Part shown: one piece after another, positions 34,015 through 42,543 of the stretch
Layout of the letters: every line of letters begins with the position of its first letter
Position numbering within the stretch: the first letter of the stretch is position 1
Origin: Oscillospiraceae bacterium
Lineage (GTDB): Bacteria; Bacillota; Clostridia; Oscillospirales; Ruminococcaceae
Length of the DNA stretch: 64,000 nt
Assembly (NCBI GenBank): GCA_030539275.1
Contig: JAUNSK010000014.1
Coordinates: forward strand, 22,562-86,561
Direction: 5' to 3'
Position numbers and translations under genes: made by a program
The notes under the pieces: model-generated
Told to the model about the DNA's origin: nothing
What the model saw: the letters and a program-made list of their open reading frames with translations, nothing else
The model's database searches: none

Positions 34015-36528
34015 ATGAACAAAATCCTCAGACTGTCCCTTTTTAACATCAAAAAGCACAAAATTGAGTCTGTATGCCTGGTAATACTCATTATGTTTTG
34101 TATGCTTCTGCTTGGTTCGTCACTTTCAGGCGGTATAAGCATTAAGAATATCTTTCCTGATGTCATGAATTCAACCGGAAGTATGGAAAACTATGTGATA
34201 ATTCAGAATAAAAATTATGATGATCAGTTTATTGACATTCTTAATGAGGATGAACGTGTGACTATCAGTGCAAATGTCAGTGTCGTATATGATATGAGTA
34301 CCTGTTACCTTGACAGTCAAGGCGAAGAACAGCCTCTTTCTATGTGCTTCATAACAAAGGAAAATCAGGCAAAAATGTCCCATTATGAACCTGTTTCCTC
34401 GCTGAGCCATGAGGAAATAGAAACTCTGGCACATCCTGTTTACATGCCGTTTGCAGCAAAGGATTCTCTTCATATGAATGAGGGAGAAAAATTTGATCTG
34501 ATATGTGGCAAAAGAAAGTTTTCGTTTGATATTGCCGGGTTTTACGAGGAAACATTTCTATGCAGTACAGACCTTGCACTTAAGATGATAGTATCAGACA
34601 ATGATTACAATACACTTACCGGCGTACTCGATAAGTATGAAATGATAGGCTTTGATACAGTAAACGCAAGTGACACTTATGATGTCATGTATGATTTTCT
34701 GGATAACTGTGAGAACTATGCCGGGAAGGATATAAAAAACGGATCTATGGGTGCACCCAAAGAATATATAGAGTCAAACGCTACATTTACTATTAATATT
34801 CTGCTTAATATCATGAAGGTCATGGCAGTAATAATTATTATATCAGTAGCAGTAATGATCAGATTCCGAATAACTGACGATATTCAGGAGCAGATAGTAT
34901 CTATCGGTGTACTTGAGGTCCTGGGCTATACATCAGGACAAATTGCACTATCTTATGTAGTAGAATATCTTCTTATCACAATGGCAGGCATTATTATTGC
35001 TGCGGCAGGGTGTCTGGTACTTATTCCTGTACTTTTCCATCTGGGAGAGATTATGTCTGGTCATCACAGCACTTTAAGATACAATTTTATGCCTGTTGTA
35101 CTGACAGCAGCCGGTCTTCTTGTATTTGTTTCTTCTGTTACCTGTATAAAAACACTGGTTATAAAAAAGTATCCTCCTGTAAAGGCATTCCGCGGAGGCA
35201 TAGACGACAATCACTTCGGGAAGAAATATTTGTCCCTGAAAAATACAAAAAGAAATGTGCATCTTCGCATTGCAATAAAAAATGTGTTTTCCAATCCAAA
35301 GCAGAATCTCGGTCTCATACTGTGTATCACTTTATCCTCTGCATCAATAGTTTCCAGCTTTATTGTGTACGATTTTCTGGCTGATGAGAAAAATATCGTA
35401 ATGTCTGTAACAGGCCTGGAAATGAGCGATATAGATATGCATCTTACAGCTTCTGCCGACGCTGAAGAACTTGCTGATGAACTGATTGAAGAATATCCTG
35501 AGATAAGAAAGATCCTGCCTACAAACAGCGATATTGTAGTTACTTATCCTGAAAAGAATTCAAATATGTATCCTATTGTTTACAGCGATTACAATCAGAC
35601 AGAATACATTTTTCCTGCGGAGGGAAGATTCCCTGAACATGACAATGAGGTCATGATCTCAAAATTAATGTCGGGAAACTACAAAATCAAAGTCGGAGAT
35701 ACAGTAACACTTGCAAAAGGAAAGATAGAAAGACAATATATTGTAACAGGCCTTGTTACGAGTGTTGCAAACAGTGGAGCCAATCTTTACATAACAGAAG
35801 GCGGATATAAGAGGTTTGATCCTGCATACCGTCCTTTGTTACTGGAAATATATCTGAATGATGGCGTTGATGCTGATGATTTCAAATCCAAACTAACTCA
35901 CAGATACGGCAGAAGCATATCCGATGTAATGCAGGATGGTGACAAAACCGGTACATACGAAGAAAAAATAAAATACGAAGCGGATGAAAAAATAGCTGAG
36001 CTCATGGCAGCATACGGGGTCAGCCATATAGAATATGCAATAAAGTCCGGAGATACCATGATTACAGGTGACAGCAGTGCATTTAAGGTCAGACATCTGA
36101 TAAACAAAGGTGATTACATAAAAAATCAGATCTCAGGCATCTGTTCGGCAATCCATATATTCACCAGACTTTTCATGGCCATTTCAGCGGCAGTAGTAAT
36201 GATAATCATATTTATACTTATGGAATCATCAGTCAGGAAACAGCGAAAAGATCTTGGAATCTTGAAGGGTATGGGCTATACATCAAAGGAACTAATGTTT
36301 CAGCTTGCATTCAGAATAATGCCTGCAGCGTTTATTTCAGTAGCAGCTGCAACAGCATTAAGCGTTCTTGGTACAAATCTGCTTACAAGCCTGATTGGCA
36401 AAGTATCAGTAGATCTGCCGTCAGTGATAATTCTTGATATCGTATTTCTGATATTCTGTTTTTTATGTGCATATATCAGTGCTGGAAAAATCAAAAAGAT
36501 ATCAGTGTACCAACTAATTACCGAGTAG
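34015..36528 (+). CDS. FtsX-like ABC permease (BceB/MacB type)
   Basis: An 837-residue permease with an N-terminal membrane helix, a long extracellular domain (about residues 45-255), three helices (258-380), a second extracellular domain (460-670) and three C-terminal helices (695-832). Both FtsX domains are present, with the second ending in KKISVYQLITE. The start is uncertain: ATG 34015 is assumed, and an in-frame ATG at 34003 overlaps the ATPase. It works with the upstream ATPase. The extracellular domains may sense or bind a peptide antibiotic. It overlaps nothing downstream but leaves only 11 bases before the serine hydrolase gene. Confidence 0.88.
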   Translation: MNKILRLSLFNIKKHKIESVCLVILIMFCMLLLGSSLSGGISIKNIFPDVMNSTGSMENYVIIQNKNYDDQFIDILNEDERVTISANVSVVYDMSTCYLDSQGEEQPLSMCFITKENQAKMSHYEPVSSLSHEEIETLAHPVYMPFAAKDSLHMNEGEKFDLICGKRKFSFDIAGFYEETFLCSTDLALKMIVSDNDYNTLTGVLDKYEMIGFDTVNASDTYDVMYDFLDNCENYAGKDIKNGSMGAPKEYIESNATFTINILLNIMKVMAVIIIISVAVMIRFRITDDIQEQIVSIGVLEVLGYTSGQIALSYVVEYLLITMAGIIIAAAGCLVLIPVLFHLGEIMSGHHSTLRYNFMPVVLTAAGLLVFVSSVTCIKTLVIKKYPPVKAFRGGIDDNHFGKKYLSLKNTKRNVHLRIAIKNVFSNPKQNLGLILCITLSSASIVSSFIVYDFLADEKNIVMSVTGLEMSDIDMHLTASADAEELADELIEEYPEIRKILPTNSDIVVTYPEKNSNMYPIVYSDYNQTEYIFPAEGRFPEHDNEVMISKLMSGNYKIKVGDTVTLAKGKIERQYIVTGLVTSVANSGANLYITEGGYKRFDPAYRPLLLEIYLNDGVDADDFKSKLTHRYGRSISDVMQDGDKTGTYEEKIKYEADEKIAELMAAYGVSHIEYAIKSGDTMITGDSSAFKVRHLINKGDYIKNQISGICSAIHIFTRLFMAISAAVVMIIIFILMESSVRKQRKDLGILKGMGYTSKELMFQLAFRIMPAAFISVAAATALSVLGTNLLTSLIGKVSVDLPSVIILDIVFLIFCFLCAYISAGKIKKISVYQLITE

Positions 36529-36539
36529 GAGGAAGTGTT

Positions 36540-38480
36540 ATGAAAAAATACATAATAACTGCAATTGCAGCAACTGCTGTAATTGTAATGATCCCTAAGC
36601 TCATAAGCGGGACATTAACGTATGCTGGTACTGACGACAGCATGGATAAAGCTGCCGCCAGCGAACCTGATACCATATCATGCATAGGCTCGGTCAGTAA
36701 AATGTTTGTGACTACTGCAGCTATGCAGCTTGCAGGGGAGGGAAAGATCAAGCTCGATGCTCCTGTGACCGACTATATCCCCGAATTCCACATGGCTGAC
36801 GAAAGGTATAAGGATATAACAGTTCGTATGCTTATGAATCATACCTCAGGATTGATGGGAACAACTTCAAAGAATGGTATGCTCCTGGACGACAGGGATA
36901 TATCTATGCATGACGGATTTATCAGTGCACTGAACAGTCAGAAGCTGAAAGCTGACCCCGGAGATTACAGCACTTACTGCAATGATGGCTTTACACTGCT
37001 TGAACACGTAGTTGAGCGTGTAAGCGGGGAGAGTCTGACCGACTATATAAACGATCACATATGTTCTCCATTGAACTTAAAACAGACAGGTACTCCGTGG
37101 AATACATTTGATAAAAAGGAACAGGCGGAGATATTTATTAATGAAAACGTCAGATTTGCAACTGATTACTGCATGGCTATCGGAAGCGGAGGAGTGATTT
37201 CAACAGCAGGTGAGCTTTGTACCTTTGGAAGTGCGTTTTTTAAGGGAGACAACACACTTCTGAGTGAAAAATCAAAAGAAGAGATGTCTGTAAATTATTC
37301 AGAGGATAAGTACGAGGACGGATTCGGACTTGGCTGGGACAGCGTCGAAGATCCTGATTATTCACAGTCAGGCGTAAAGGTAGTCACCAAGGGCGGAGAT
37401 GTATTAAATCAACACGCTCAGCTGATCGTAGCTCCGGATGAGAAAATAAGTGTTTCAGTATTGTCATCCGGCTCAAACAGTACTTTTGACGGACTTATGG
37501 GTCAGGCACTCCTGGATATTGCTCTTAATGAAAAAGGTATTACTGTAAAGCATGAAAAACCTGAAGAAAAACAAACACTTTCTCATGTACCTGAAAGTTA
37601 CCTGAAATACGAGGATATATACGTTTCCGGCTCAGATATATCTCTGGTTACATTCCCGGACTTAAGATATATGGAGATAAAGTGCATAAGTAAAGATAAA
37701 ACAGAGATAAAACAATATATGTACACAAAAGAAAATACTTTCGTTCTTATGGACGGAAAAATCGAAACGGGCAGGGCAGTACAGGACCAGAATCAGACTG
37801 TACTCAGATTTCAGAAGAGAAAAGGTACCGACTACATATGCGCGGATATCTGTAATGACTATGGCGGTATTGGAAACGAGAAACAGTCAGGCTACTTTCT
37901 TGTTCGCGCAGGCAAAAACCCGGTAAGCGATGAAGTACAGAAAAGCTGGGATGAGCGCAATGGAAAGAAGTATTATCTGTGCAATGAAAAATATTCAAGT
38001 GCTAATTATGTCGATATGGTATCATTAAAAATAAAAACCTATGATGAAGCAAAAGGATATGTGTCATCATTTAAAATGGCTGACAAAAACAATGCAGTGG
38101 TGTGTGCATCGTTACCGGGATTTTCAGGCCGCGACCTTAACAATATTAAACTCACAACAGAAAACGGCACTGAGTATCTCACTCTGACAAACAGCATGAC
38201 AGAATTAATTTCGGAGGATGCAATGCCTGAACTGACTGACAGTGTTTGTGAAGTTAAGCTGGCATCTCAAAAGGCTGCATGGTACAAAATAGGCAAATCT
38301 GAGGTAAACAAAACGATAACTCTGAATATGCCTGAGAGAGCGGCAGTCTACGTTTATGATAAGTATGACAAGATGACATATTCAAGCTATATGACAGACT
38401 ACGGCAATACAGTGCCGCTTCCATCCGGAGGTAAAATAGTATTCCTCGGAGAAAGCGGGAGCAGTATAGAGATCTCATAA
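36540..38480 (+). CDS. serine hydrolase (class C beta-lactamase/PBP-like) with a large C-terminal region
   Basis: A 646-residue extracytoplasmic protein. It begins with one membrane segment or signal peptide (residues 4-28). The serine-reactive fold follows: IGSVSKMF (SxxK, Ser near residue 51), YSTYCNDGF (YxN) and KGGD (the KTG-like triad motif). The C-terminal half (about 330-646) is a beta-rich region of unknown role. The distance from the N-terminus to SxxK is only about 50 residues, where this family usually has about 80-90, so the first strand may be missing. AGGAGGAAG precedes the ATG. The gene is inside the ABC/two-component operon. Confidence 0.85.
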   Translation: MKKYIITAIAATAVIVMIPKLISGTLTYAGTDDSMDKAAASEPDTISCIGSVSKMFVTTAAMQLAGEGKIKLDAPVTDYIPEFHMADERYKDITVRMLMNHTSGLMGTTSKNGMLLDDRDISMHDGFISALNSQKLKADPGDYSTYCNDGFTLLEHVVERVSGESLTDYINDHICSPLNLKQTGTPWNTFDKKEQAEIFINENVRFATDYCMAIGSGGVISTAGELCTFGSAFFKGDNTLLSEKSKEEMSVNYSEDKYEDGFGLGWDSVEDPDYSQSGVKVVTKGGDVLNQHAQLIVAPDEKISVSVLSSGSNSTFDGLMGQALLDIALNEKGITVKHEKPEEKQTLSHVPESYLKYEDIYVSGSDISLVTFPDLRYMEIKCISKDKTEIKQYMYTKENTFVLMDGKIETGRAVQDQNQTVLRFQKRKGTDYICADICNDYGGIGNEKQSGYFLVRAGKNPVSDEVQKSWDERNGKKYYLCNEKYSSANYVDMVSLKIKTYDEAKGYVSSFKMADKNNAVVCASLPGFSGRDLNNIKLTTENGTEYLTLTNSMTELISEDAMPELTDSVCEVKLASQKAAWYKIGKSEVNKTITLNMPERAAVYVYDKYDKMTYSSYMTDYGNTVPLPSGGKIVFLGESGSSIEIS

Positions 38481-38499
38481 CAAAAGGAGAATTATCTTA

Positions 38500-39237
38500 A
38501 TGAAGTATCAGTGCCTTATAATAGATGACGATGTGGTGATTGCAGAGACCACGGCAGAGTATTTTAACATATTCAATATAAAAACAGCCTATGTTACCAG
38601 TTTTGAGGATGCAACCAGGTTTCTGGACAGCACTCAGGTCTCACTGCTGCTTCTGGATATAAATCTTGGCAGCAGGTCAGGATTTGAACTCTGCAAGCAG
38701 ATAAGAAAAGAATATGATATGCCTATTCTTTTCATAAGTGCAAGAACAAGTGATGATGATGTTCTTACAGCACTGAATATAGGTGGTGATGACTATATAA
38801 AAAAACCGTATACACTGAATATTCTTCTAGCAAAAGTTAAGGCGATACTTAACAGATATGAAAAATCAGCACAGGCAGCAATTGCTGTCTGTGCACAAAA
38901 CGTTTCTACACATGATGAGATCAGGCAGGGAAGAATACAGATATCGGATGAAAAGTATCTTGATACCGCAAGCCATAAGATAATCGACGGTAAATGCATT
39001 GTTAATATGAAAGCGATGGAGTACAAAATGCTGCTTTATCTTCTTGAAAATCGCGGAAGAGTCGTAACAAAGGATGAATTTCTGAAAAATGTCTGGCAGG
39101 ATGAATTTATTGGTGAAGGCACTCTTGCAGTACATATCAGACACCTGCGGGAAAAAACGGAGAAGGATCCGAATGCTCCTGACATTATAAAGACTGTCTG
39201 GGGGGTAGGTTATATCATAGAAGGTATGGAGGAATGA
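38500..39237 (+). CDS. OmpR/PhoB-family response regulator
   Basis: A 245-residue regulator. The receiver domain has the phosphorylatable Asp53 (LLLLDINLGSRSG), the acidic pocket (IIDDD) and Lys in YIKKPYT; the C-terminal winged helix ends VRHLREKTEKDPNAPDII-like (HIRHLREKTEKD) and VWGVGYIIEG. AAAGGAG precedes the ATG. Its partner kinase follows 11 bases later. Its likely targets include the four 11-bp repeats before the ABC operon, meaning feedback control. Confidence 0.95.
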   Translation: MKYQCLIIDDDVVIAETTAEYFNIFNIKTAYVTSFEDATRFLDSTQVSLLLLDINLGSRSGFELCKQIRKEYDMPILFISARTSDDDVLTALNIGGDDYIKKPYTLNILLAKVKAILNRYEKSAQAAIAVCAQNVSTHDEIRQGRIQISDEKYLDTASHKIIDGKCIVNMKAMEYKMLLYLLENRGRVVTKDEFLKNVWQDEFIGEGTLAVHIRHLREKTEKDPNAPDIIKTVWGVGYIIEGMEE

Positions 39238-39248
39238 AATAGCAGGCT

Positions 39249-40523
39249 ATGAAAAATTACATCAGATTTTTTGTTATTCTGGCAATTGCTGTGACAGCCT
39301 TCATTCTGCTGGCGCTGAAGGTCTCAGGCTCTTACAAAAGTCAAGAAACAAATATTCTGCAGCTCAATGACATAGTGCAGACCATAAAGGAAAAATGGAA
39401 TGATCCGGAATCACTTGAAAGCAGCCGCCTTGGCACACAGCTCCTCATATTCAACAGTAACGATCAGATAATATATTCAGCGTCAGACGGTGAACTCAAA
39501 GATATAAAGTCACCTTTAGAAGCCATTGATAAAGGCTGCAAATGCATGACAATTGCTGACGGCGGTAAATATCTTGGTTGCGTAGTTATTCCTGATTCTG
39601 AAAAGTCTGAAAGTAAATTAATTAAACAGCGCCTTATCATAATCTCTGCTGCCATGATCGTTATATTGCTTGTCTCAGTTATTGTGATCGGACTGTATGT
39701 AAACAGCAGAATAATAAAACCATTCCGGAGGATGAAGAAGTTTGCAGGAAATATAGCCGAGGGCAGATTAGATGAACCTCTTATGATGGAAAAGAATAAT
39801 ATGTTCGGAATATTTACCGAAAGCTTTGACATAATGCGTGAAGAACTCAGGGAGTCACGCCGCAGAGAAACAGATCTGAAACTCAAAGAAAAGGAGCTTG
39901 TTGCATCACTCAGTCATGATCTCAAAACTCCGGTCACAGGTATTAAACTGATATGTGAACTGCTTACGGTCAAAACAGAGGACAGTTACGTAAAACAAAA
40001 GATAGATAACATAAATCAGAAAGCAGAGCAGATAAATGTTCTTGTAAGTGATCTTCTTTCATCGGCACTTGATGACCTTGGTGAGATGAATGTAAGCTGT
40101 CAGGATGAGACATCAGATATTCTGCATGAACTTGTTGCCGAACATGACTCACGTTCACTTATAACCGACGAATCAGTACCGGCGTGTATTATCTGCGTTG
40201 ACAGGATCCGTCTTTCTCAGGTGATCGGAAATATTATAAACAATTCATATAAATACGCAGATACACGTATAGACATTATCTACAGAATAAATGGAAGCTA
40301 TCTTGAAATGTCTATAAGAGATTACGGTGACGGCGTTGCGGAGGAAGAGATAAATATGATCACAAATAAATTCTACAGAGGACGAACAAATACTACAGGA
40401 AAGGACGGCAGTGGACTCGGACTATATATCTCAAGTGAACTTATGGCAAAGATGAACGGAGAGCTTATCTGTTCATGCAAAGACAAAGGACTCACAGTAA
40501 CTCTGATGATCCCGTTGTCCTGA
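39249..40523 (+). CDS. sensor histidine kinase
   Basis: A 424-residue membrane kinase. Helices lie at about residues 5-24 and 127-150, with an extracellular segment of about 100 residues between them. A HAMP domain follows (151-205), then the phosphorylated His223 in SLSHDLKTPVTGIKL, the N box NIINNSYKYA, the G1 box RDYGDGV and the G2 box KDGSGLGLYIS. It phosphorylates the adjacent response regulator. The size of the sensor domain is larger than in BceS kinases, which sense through the permease, so it may detect a ligand directly. Confidence 0.95.
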   Translation: MKNYIRFFVILAIAVTAFILLALKVSGSYKSQETNILQLNDIVQTIKEKWNDPESLESSRLGTQLLIFNSNDQIIYSASDGELKDIKSPLEAIDKGCKCMTIADGGKYLGCVVIPDSEKSESKLIKQRLIIISAAMIVILLVSVIVIGLYVNSRIIKPFRRMKKFAGNIAEGRLDEPLMMEKNNMFGIFTESFDIMREELRESRRRETDLKLKEKELVASLSHDLKTPVTGIKLICELLTVKTEDSYVKQKIDNINQKAEQINVLVSDLLSSALDDLGEMNVSCQDETSDILHELVAEHDSRSLITDESVPACIICVDRIRLSQVIGNIINNSYKYADTRIDIIYRINGSYLEMSIRDYGDGVAEEEINMITNKFYRGRTNTTGKDGSGLGLYISSELMAKMNGELICSCKDKGLTVTLMIPLS

Positions 40524-40916
40524 CTTAAATCTGTTTAATGAGCTGATGAATGAAGAGCTGATTAAAACAGTAAATTAAAATATTCCGGTGGCAATTGAAA
40601 AATACTATGCTTTTAATGATGGTCACTGCTTGTACCGAACAGACTAAGATCCGACCTTTACAGATTTGGGGTATAGTGGTATAATAGGCCTAACAATAAA
40701 TCAGGATCCGGCAGCTCGTTAATAGGGAGACTTGCCTGCCTGTAAAGCTGATGACAAATACAACGCTAAATAAAAGGAGTATCGTCCATGCTGAAGTTTT
40801 GATTCCTGAGTACTCAATAAGTTAATAGGTGCCGCACTGTTATCAATCACATATTTTTCATATAAGTCAGGATTAAAAAGTTTGGATGCTTATAATTTAT
40901 TTTGGAGGACACTATA
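40524..40916. other. intergenic stretch with a dispersed-family promoter and repeats
   Basis: It holds promoter copy F (40657-40685), its flanking frame remnant from about 40588 (KYYAFNDGHCLYRTD), and a repeat with AAAAAGTTTGG near 40866. Nothing else was recognised. Confidence 0.55.
40657..40685 (+). promoter_or_regulatory. sigma-A promoter, repeat-family copy F
   Basis: TTTACA (40657-40662), 17-base spacer, TATAAT (40680-40685). The CPBP gene begins 231 bases further on. Confidence 0.75.
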
Positions 40917-41522
40917 ATGTCAGGTTTTTTGTCTGTTTTATTTACATCATTAATTCAATTAATTGCATTTTGCATAATTCCGTTCATCTGGTGGTTATTA
41001 TCAGCCAGAAAAACAAATTTCTTTCAATGGATAGGTCTTAAGAAACCGGTCTTTAAAGATTCCATATACAAAATTATCGGAATAATTATCATTGTTGCAG
41101 GATTATACATAGGTGCTATGTTTTTATTCATGACTACACTGTTAAGAGACGTTCCTACAGCAACCAGTCAATTCGGGGGGAAAGGCCTGTCTGCGATTCC
41201 TTCAATAATAATATATGCTGGCATTCAGACAAGCTTAAGTGAAGAGTTATTTTTCAGAGGATTCCTTTGCAAGAGATTATCAGATCATTCAGGCTTCGTT
41301 AAAGGCAATATTATTCAATCTGTATTTTTTGGATTATTACATGGTATTCCATTCGGAATGGCAACAGGCAAGTGGTATGTATATATTCTGCTTACTTTAT
41401 TGCCGGCAAGTATAGGTTTTATACAGGGCTGGCTCAATGAGAAAAAAGCTGACGGCTCCATAATTCCAAGTTGGATACTTCATGCTCTTATGAATGTGTT
41501 ATCTGCACTATCTGCTGTATAG
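40917..41522 (+). CDS. CPBP-family intramembrane metalloprotease
   Basis: A 201-residue membrane protein with six or so helices. The CPBP motifs are SLSEELFFRGFLCKRL, FFGLLHGIPFG and SWILHALMNVL. TTGGAGGA lies 8 bases before the ATG at 40917; an in-frame TTG at 40902 overlaps that site. It is shorter than the other two CPBP proteins in this window. It stands alone between two transcription units. Its substrate is unknown; bacteriocin immunity or peptide processing is usual for the family. Confidence 0.9.
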   Translation: MSGFLSVLFTSLIQLIAFCIIPFIWWLLSARKTNFFQWIGLKKPVFKDSIYKIIGIIIIVAGLYIGAMFLFMTTLLRDVPTATSQFGGKGLSAIPSIIIYAGIQTSLSEELFFRGFLCKRLSDHSGFVKGNIIQSVFFGLLHGIPFGMATGKWYVYILLTLLPASIGFIQGWLNEKKADGSIIPSWILHALMNVLSALSAV

Positions 41523-41699
41523 TTAAGAGCAGGGCGATCGTATCTACTTATTATTATGGATTTACTGACTGATCTGATTAAAGAAATGGGGTTTACGATC
41601 ACAGACGTCAGAAACGGGCTATATTGGTAGCAAGTATCATAATAGTTTACCCGGTAGTTTGTACCGGAAAACATATCAGTATCTTCAGGAGAGGACACA

Positions 41700-42266
41700 A
41701 TGGAGACAAAAGAAGCAATTTTTAAAAGAAGAAGCTGCAGAGAATATACGCAGCAGGAAGTCAGTACAGAACAGTTAAAAATATTATTAAATTCAGCGTT
41801 TTCAGCTCCGACAGCTGTAAATGCGCAGCCCTGGGAGTTTGTAGTGATCAATGAAAAATCAGTACTGGACAAACTGAGAGAAAAATTAAGATATGCCAGA
41901 TATAATGCGCCGGCTGCGGTTGTCGTATGTGGAAACAGTGATCTGGGGCTGAAGGGCCAGGATAAAGATTTATGGGTATGCGATTGTAGTGCAGCCATAG
42001 AAAATATGCTATTGACTGCAACAGATATGGGACTTGGAAGTCTGTGGGTCGGGATATACCCGATAAAATCACGTATGCAGATGGTGAGAACTGTCCTGGA
42101 TATGCCTGAAAACGTTAATCCACTTGGAATGGTGTATGTGGGATACGCTGCTAAAGCACAAGAGGGACGATGTCGTTATAATGAAAAAGCGGTGTATTGG
42201 CAGAAGTACGATAAGTCACGCAAACACCGAAAAAAGAATAAGCCTGTCATCGGACATTATGCTTAG
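41700..42266 (+). CDS. nitroreductase-family protein
   Basis: A 188-residue FMN-dependent oxidoreductase. The flavin-binding RRSCREYTQQEV is near the start, followed by SAPTAVNAQPWEFVV and later the loop DMGLGSLWVGIYP. It reduces nitro-aromatic or quinone-like compounds with NAD(P)H in the cytoplasm. AGGAGAGG precedes the ATG. The C-terminal KQ-rich tail (KHRKKNKPVIGHYA) is usual for clostridial members. It stands alone. Confidence 0.9.
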   Translation: METKEAIFKRRSCREYTQQEVSTEQLKILLNSAFSAPTAVNAQPWEFVVINEKSVLDKLREKLRYARYNAPAAVVVCGNSDLGLKGQDKDLWVCDCSAAIENMLLTATDMGLGSLWVGIYPIKSRMQMVRTVLDMPENVNPLGMVYVGYAAKAQEGRCRYNEKAVYWQKYDKSRKHRKKNKPVIGHYA

Positions 42267-42543
42267 TTTAAACCTGTAACTTGAGATATTTTAAATGGAA
42301 TCTCTGGCATGAGCAAAACCACTATGCTCAGCTTATGCCTTTAAAATGATATACATTTTAAAGATGTAAGCCGTGAGTTCCCTGAGGGCGAAATAAATTA
42401 AATATGAAAACCAGTCCTATTAAGAACGACAAATAATTAGTATTCTCTGCAAAGGAATATATGCAGGAAAATACGGGAATATCAATCTTGTTGATGCACT
42501 AAAGAATACAAAGCATCATTAAGATATTATGGAGAAGTAATAA
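42267..42543. other. leader-like stretch before the P-type ATPase
   Basis: It includes two possible hairpins: GGCATGAGCA...TGCTCA..TGCC (42307-42338) and CTTTAAAATG...CATTTTAAAG around ATATA (42339-42363). A 32-codon piece (42424-42522, ISILCKGIYAGKYGNINLVD...) without a start seems to be a gene tail. No known riboswitch was recognised. Confidence 0.4.
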
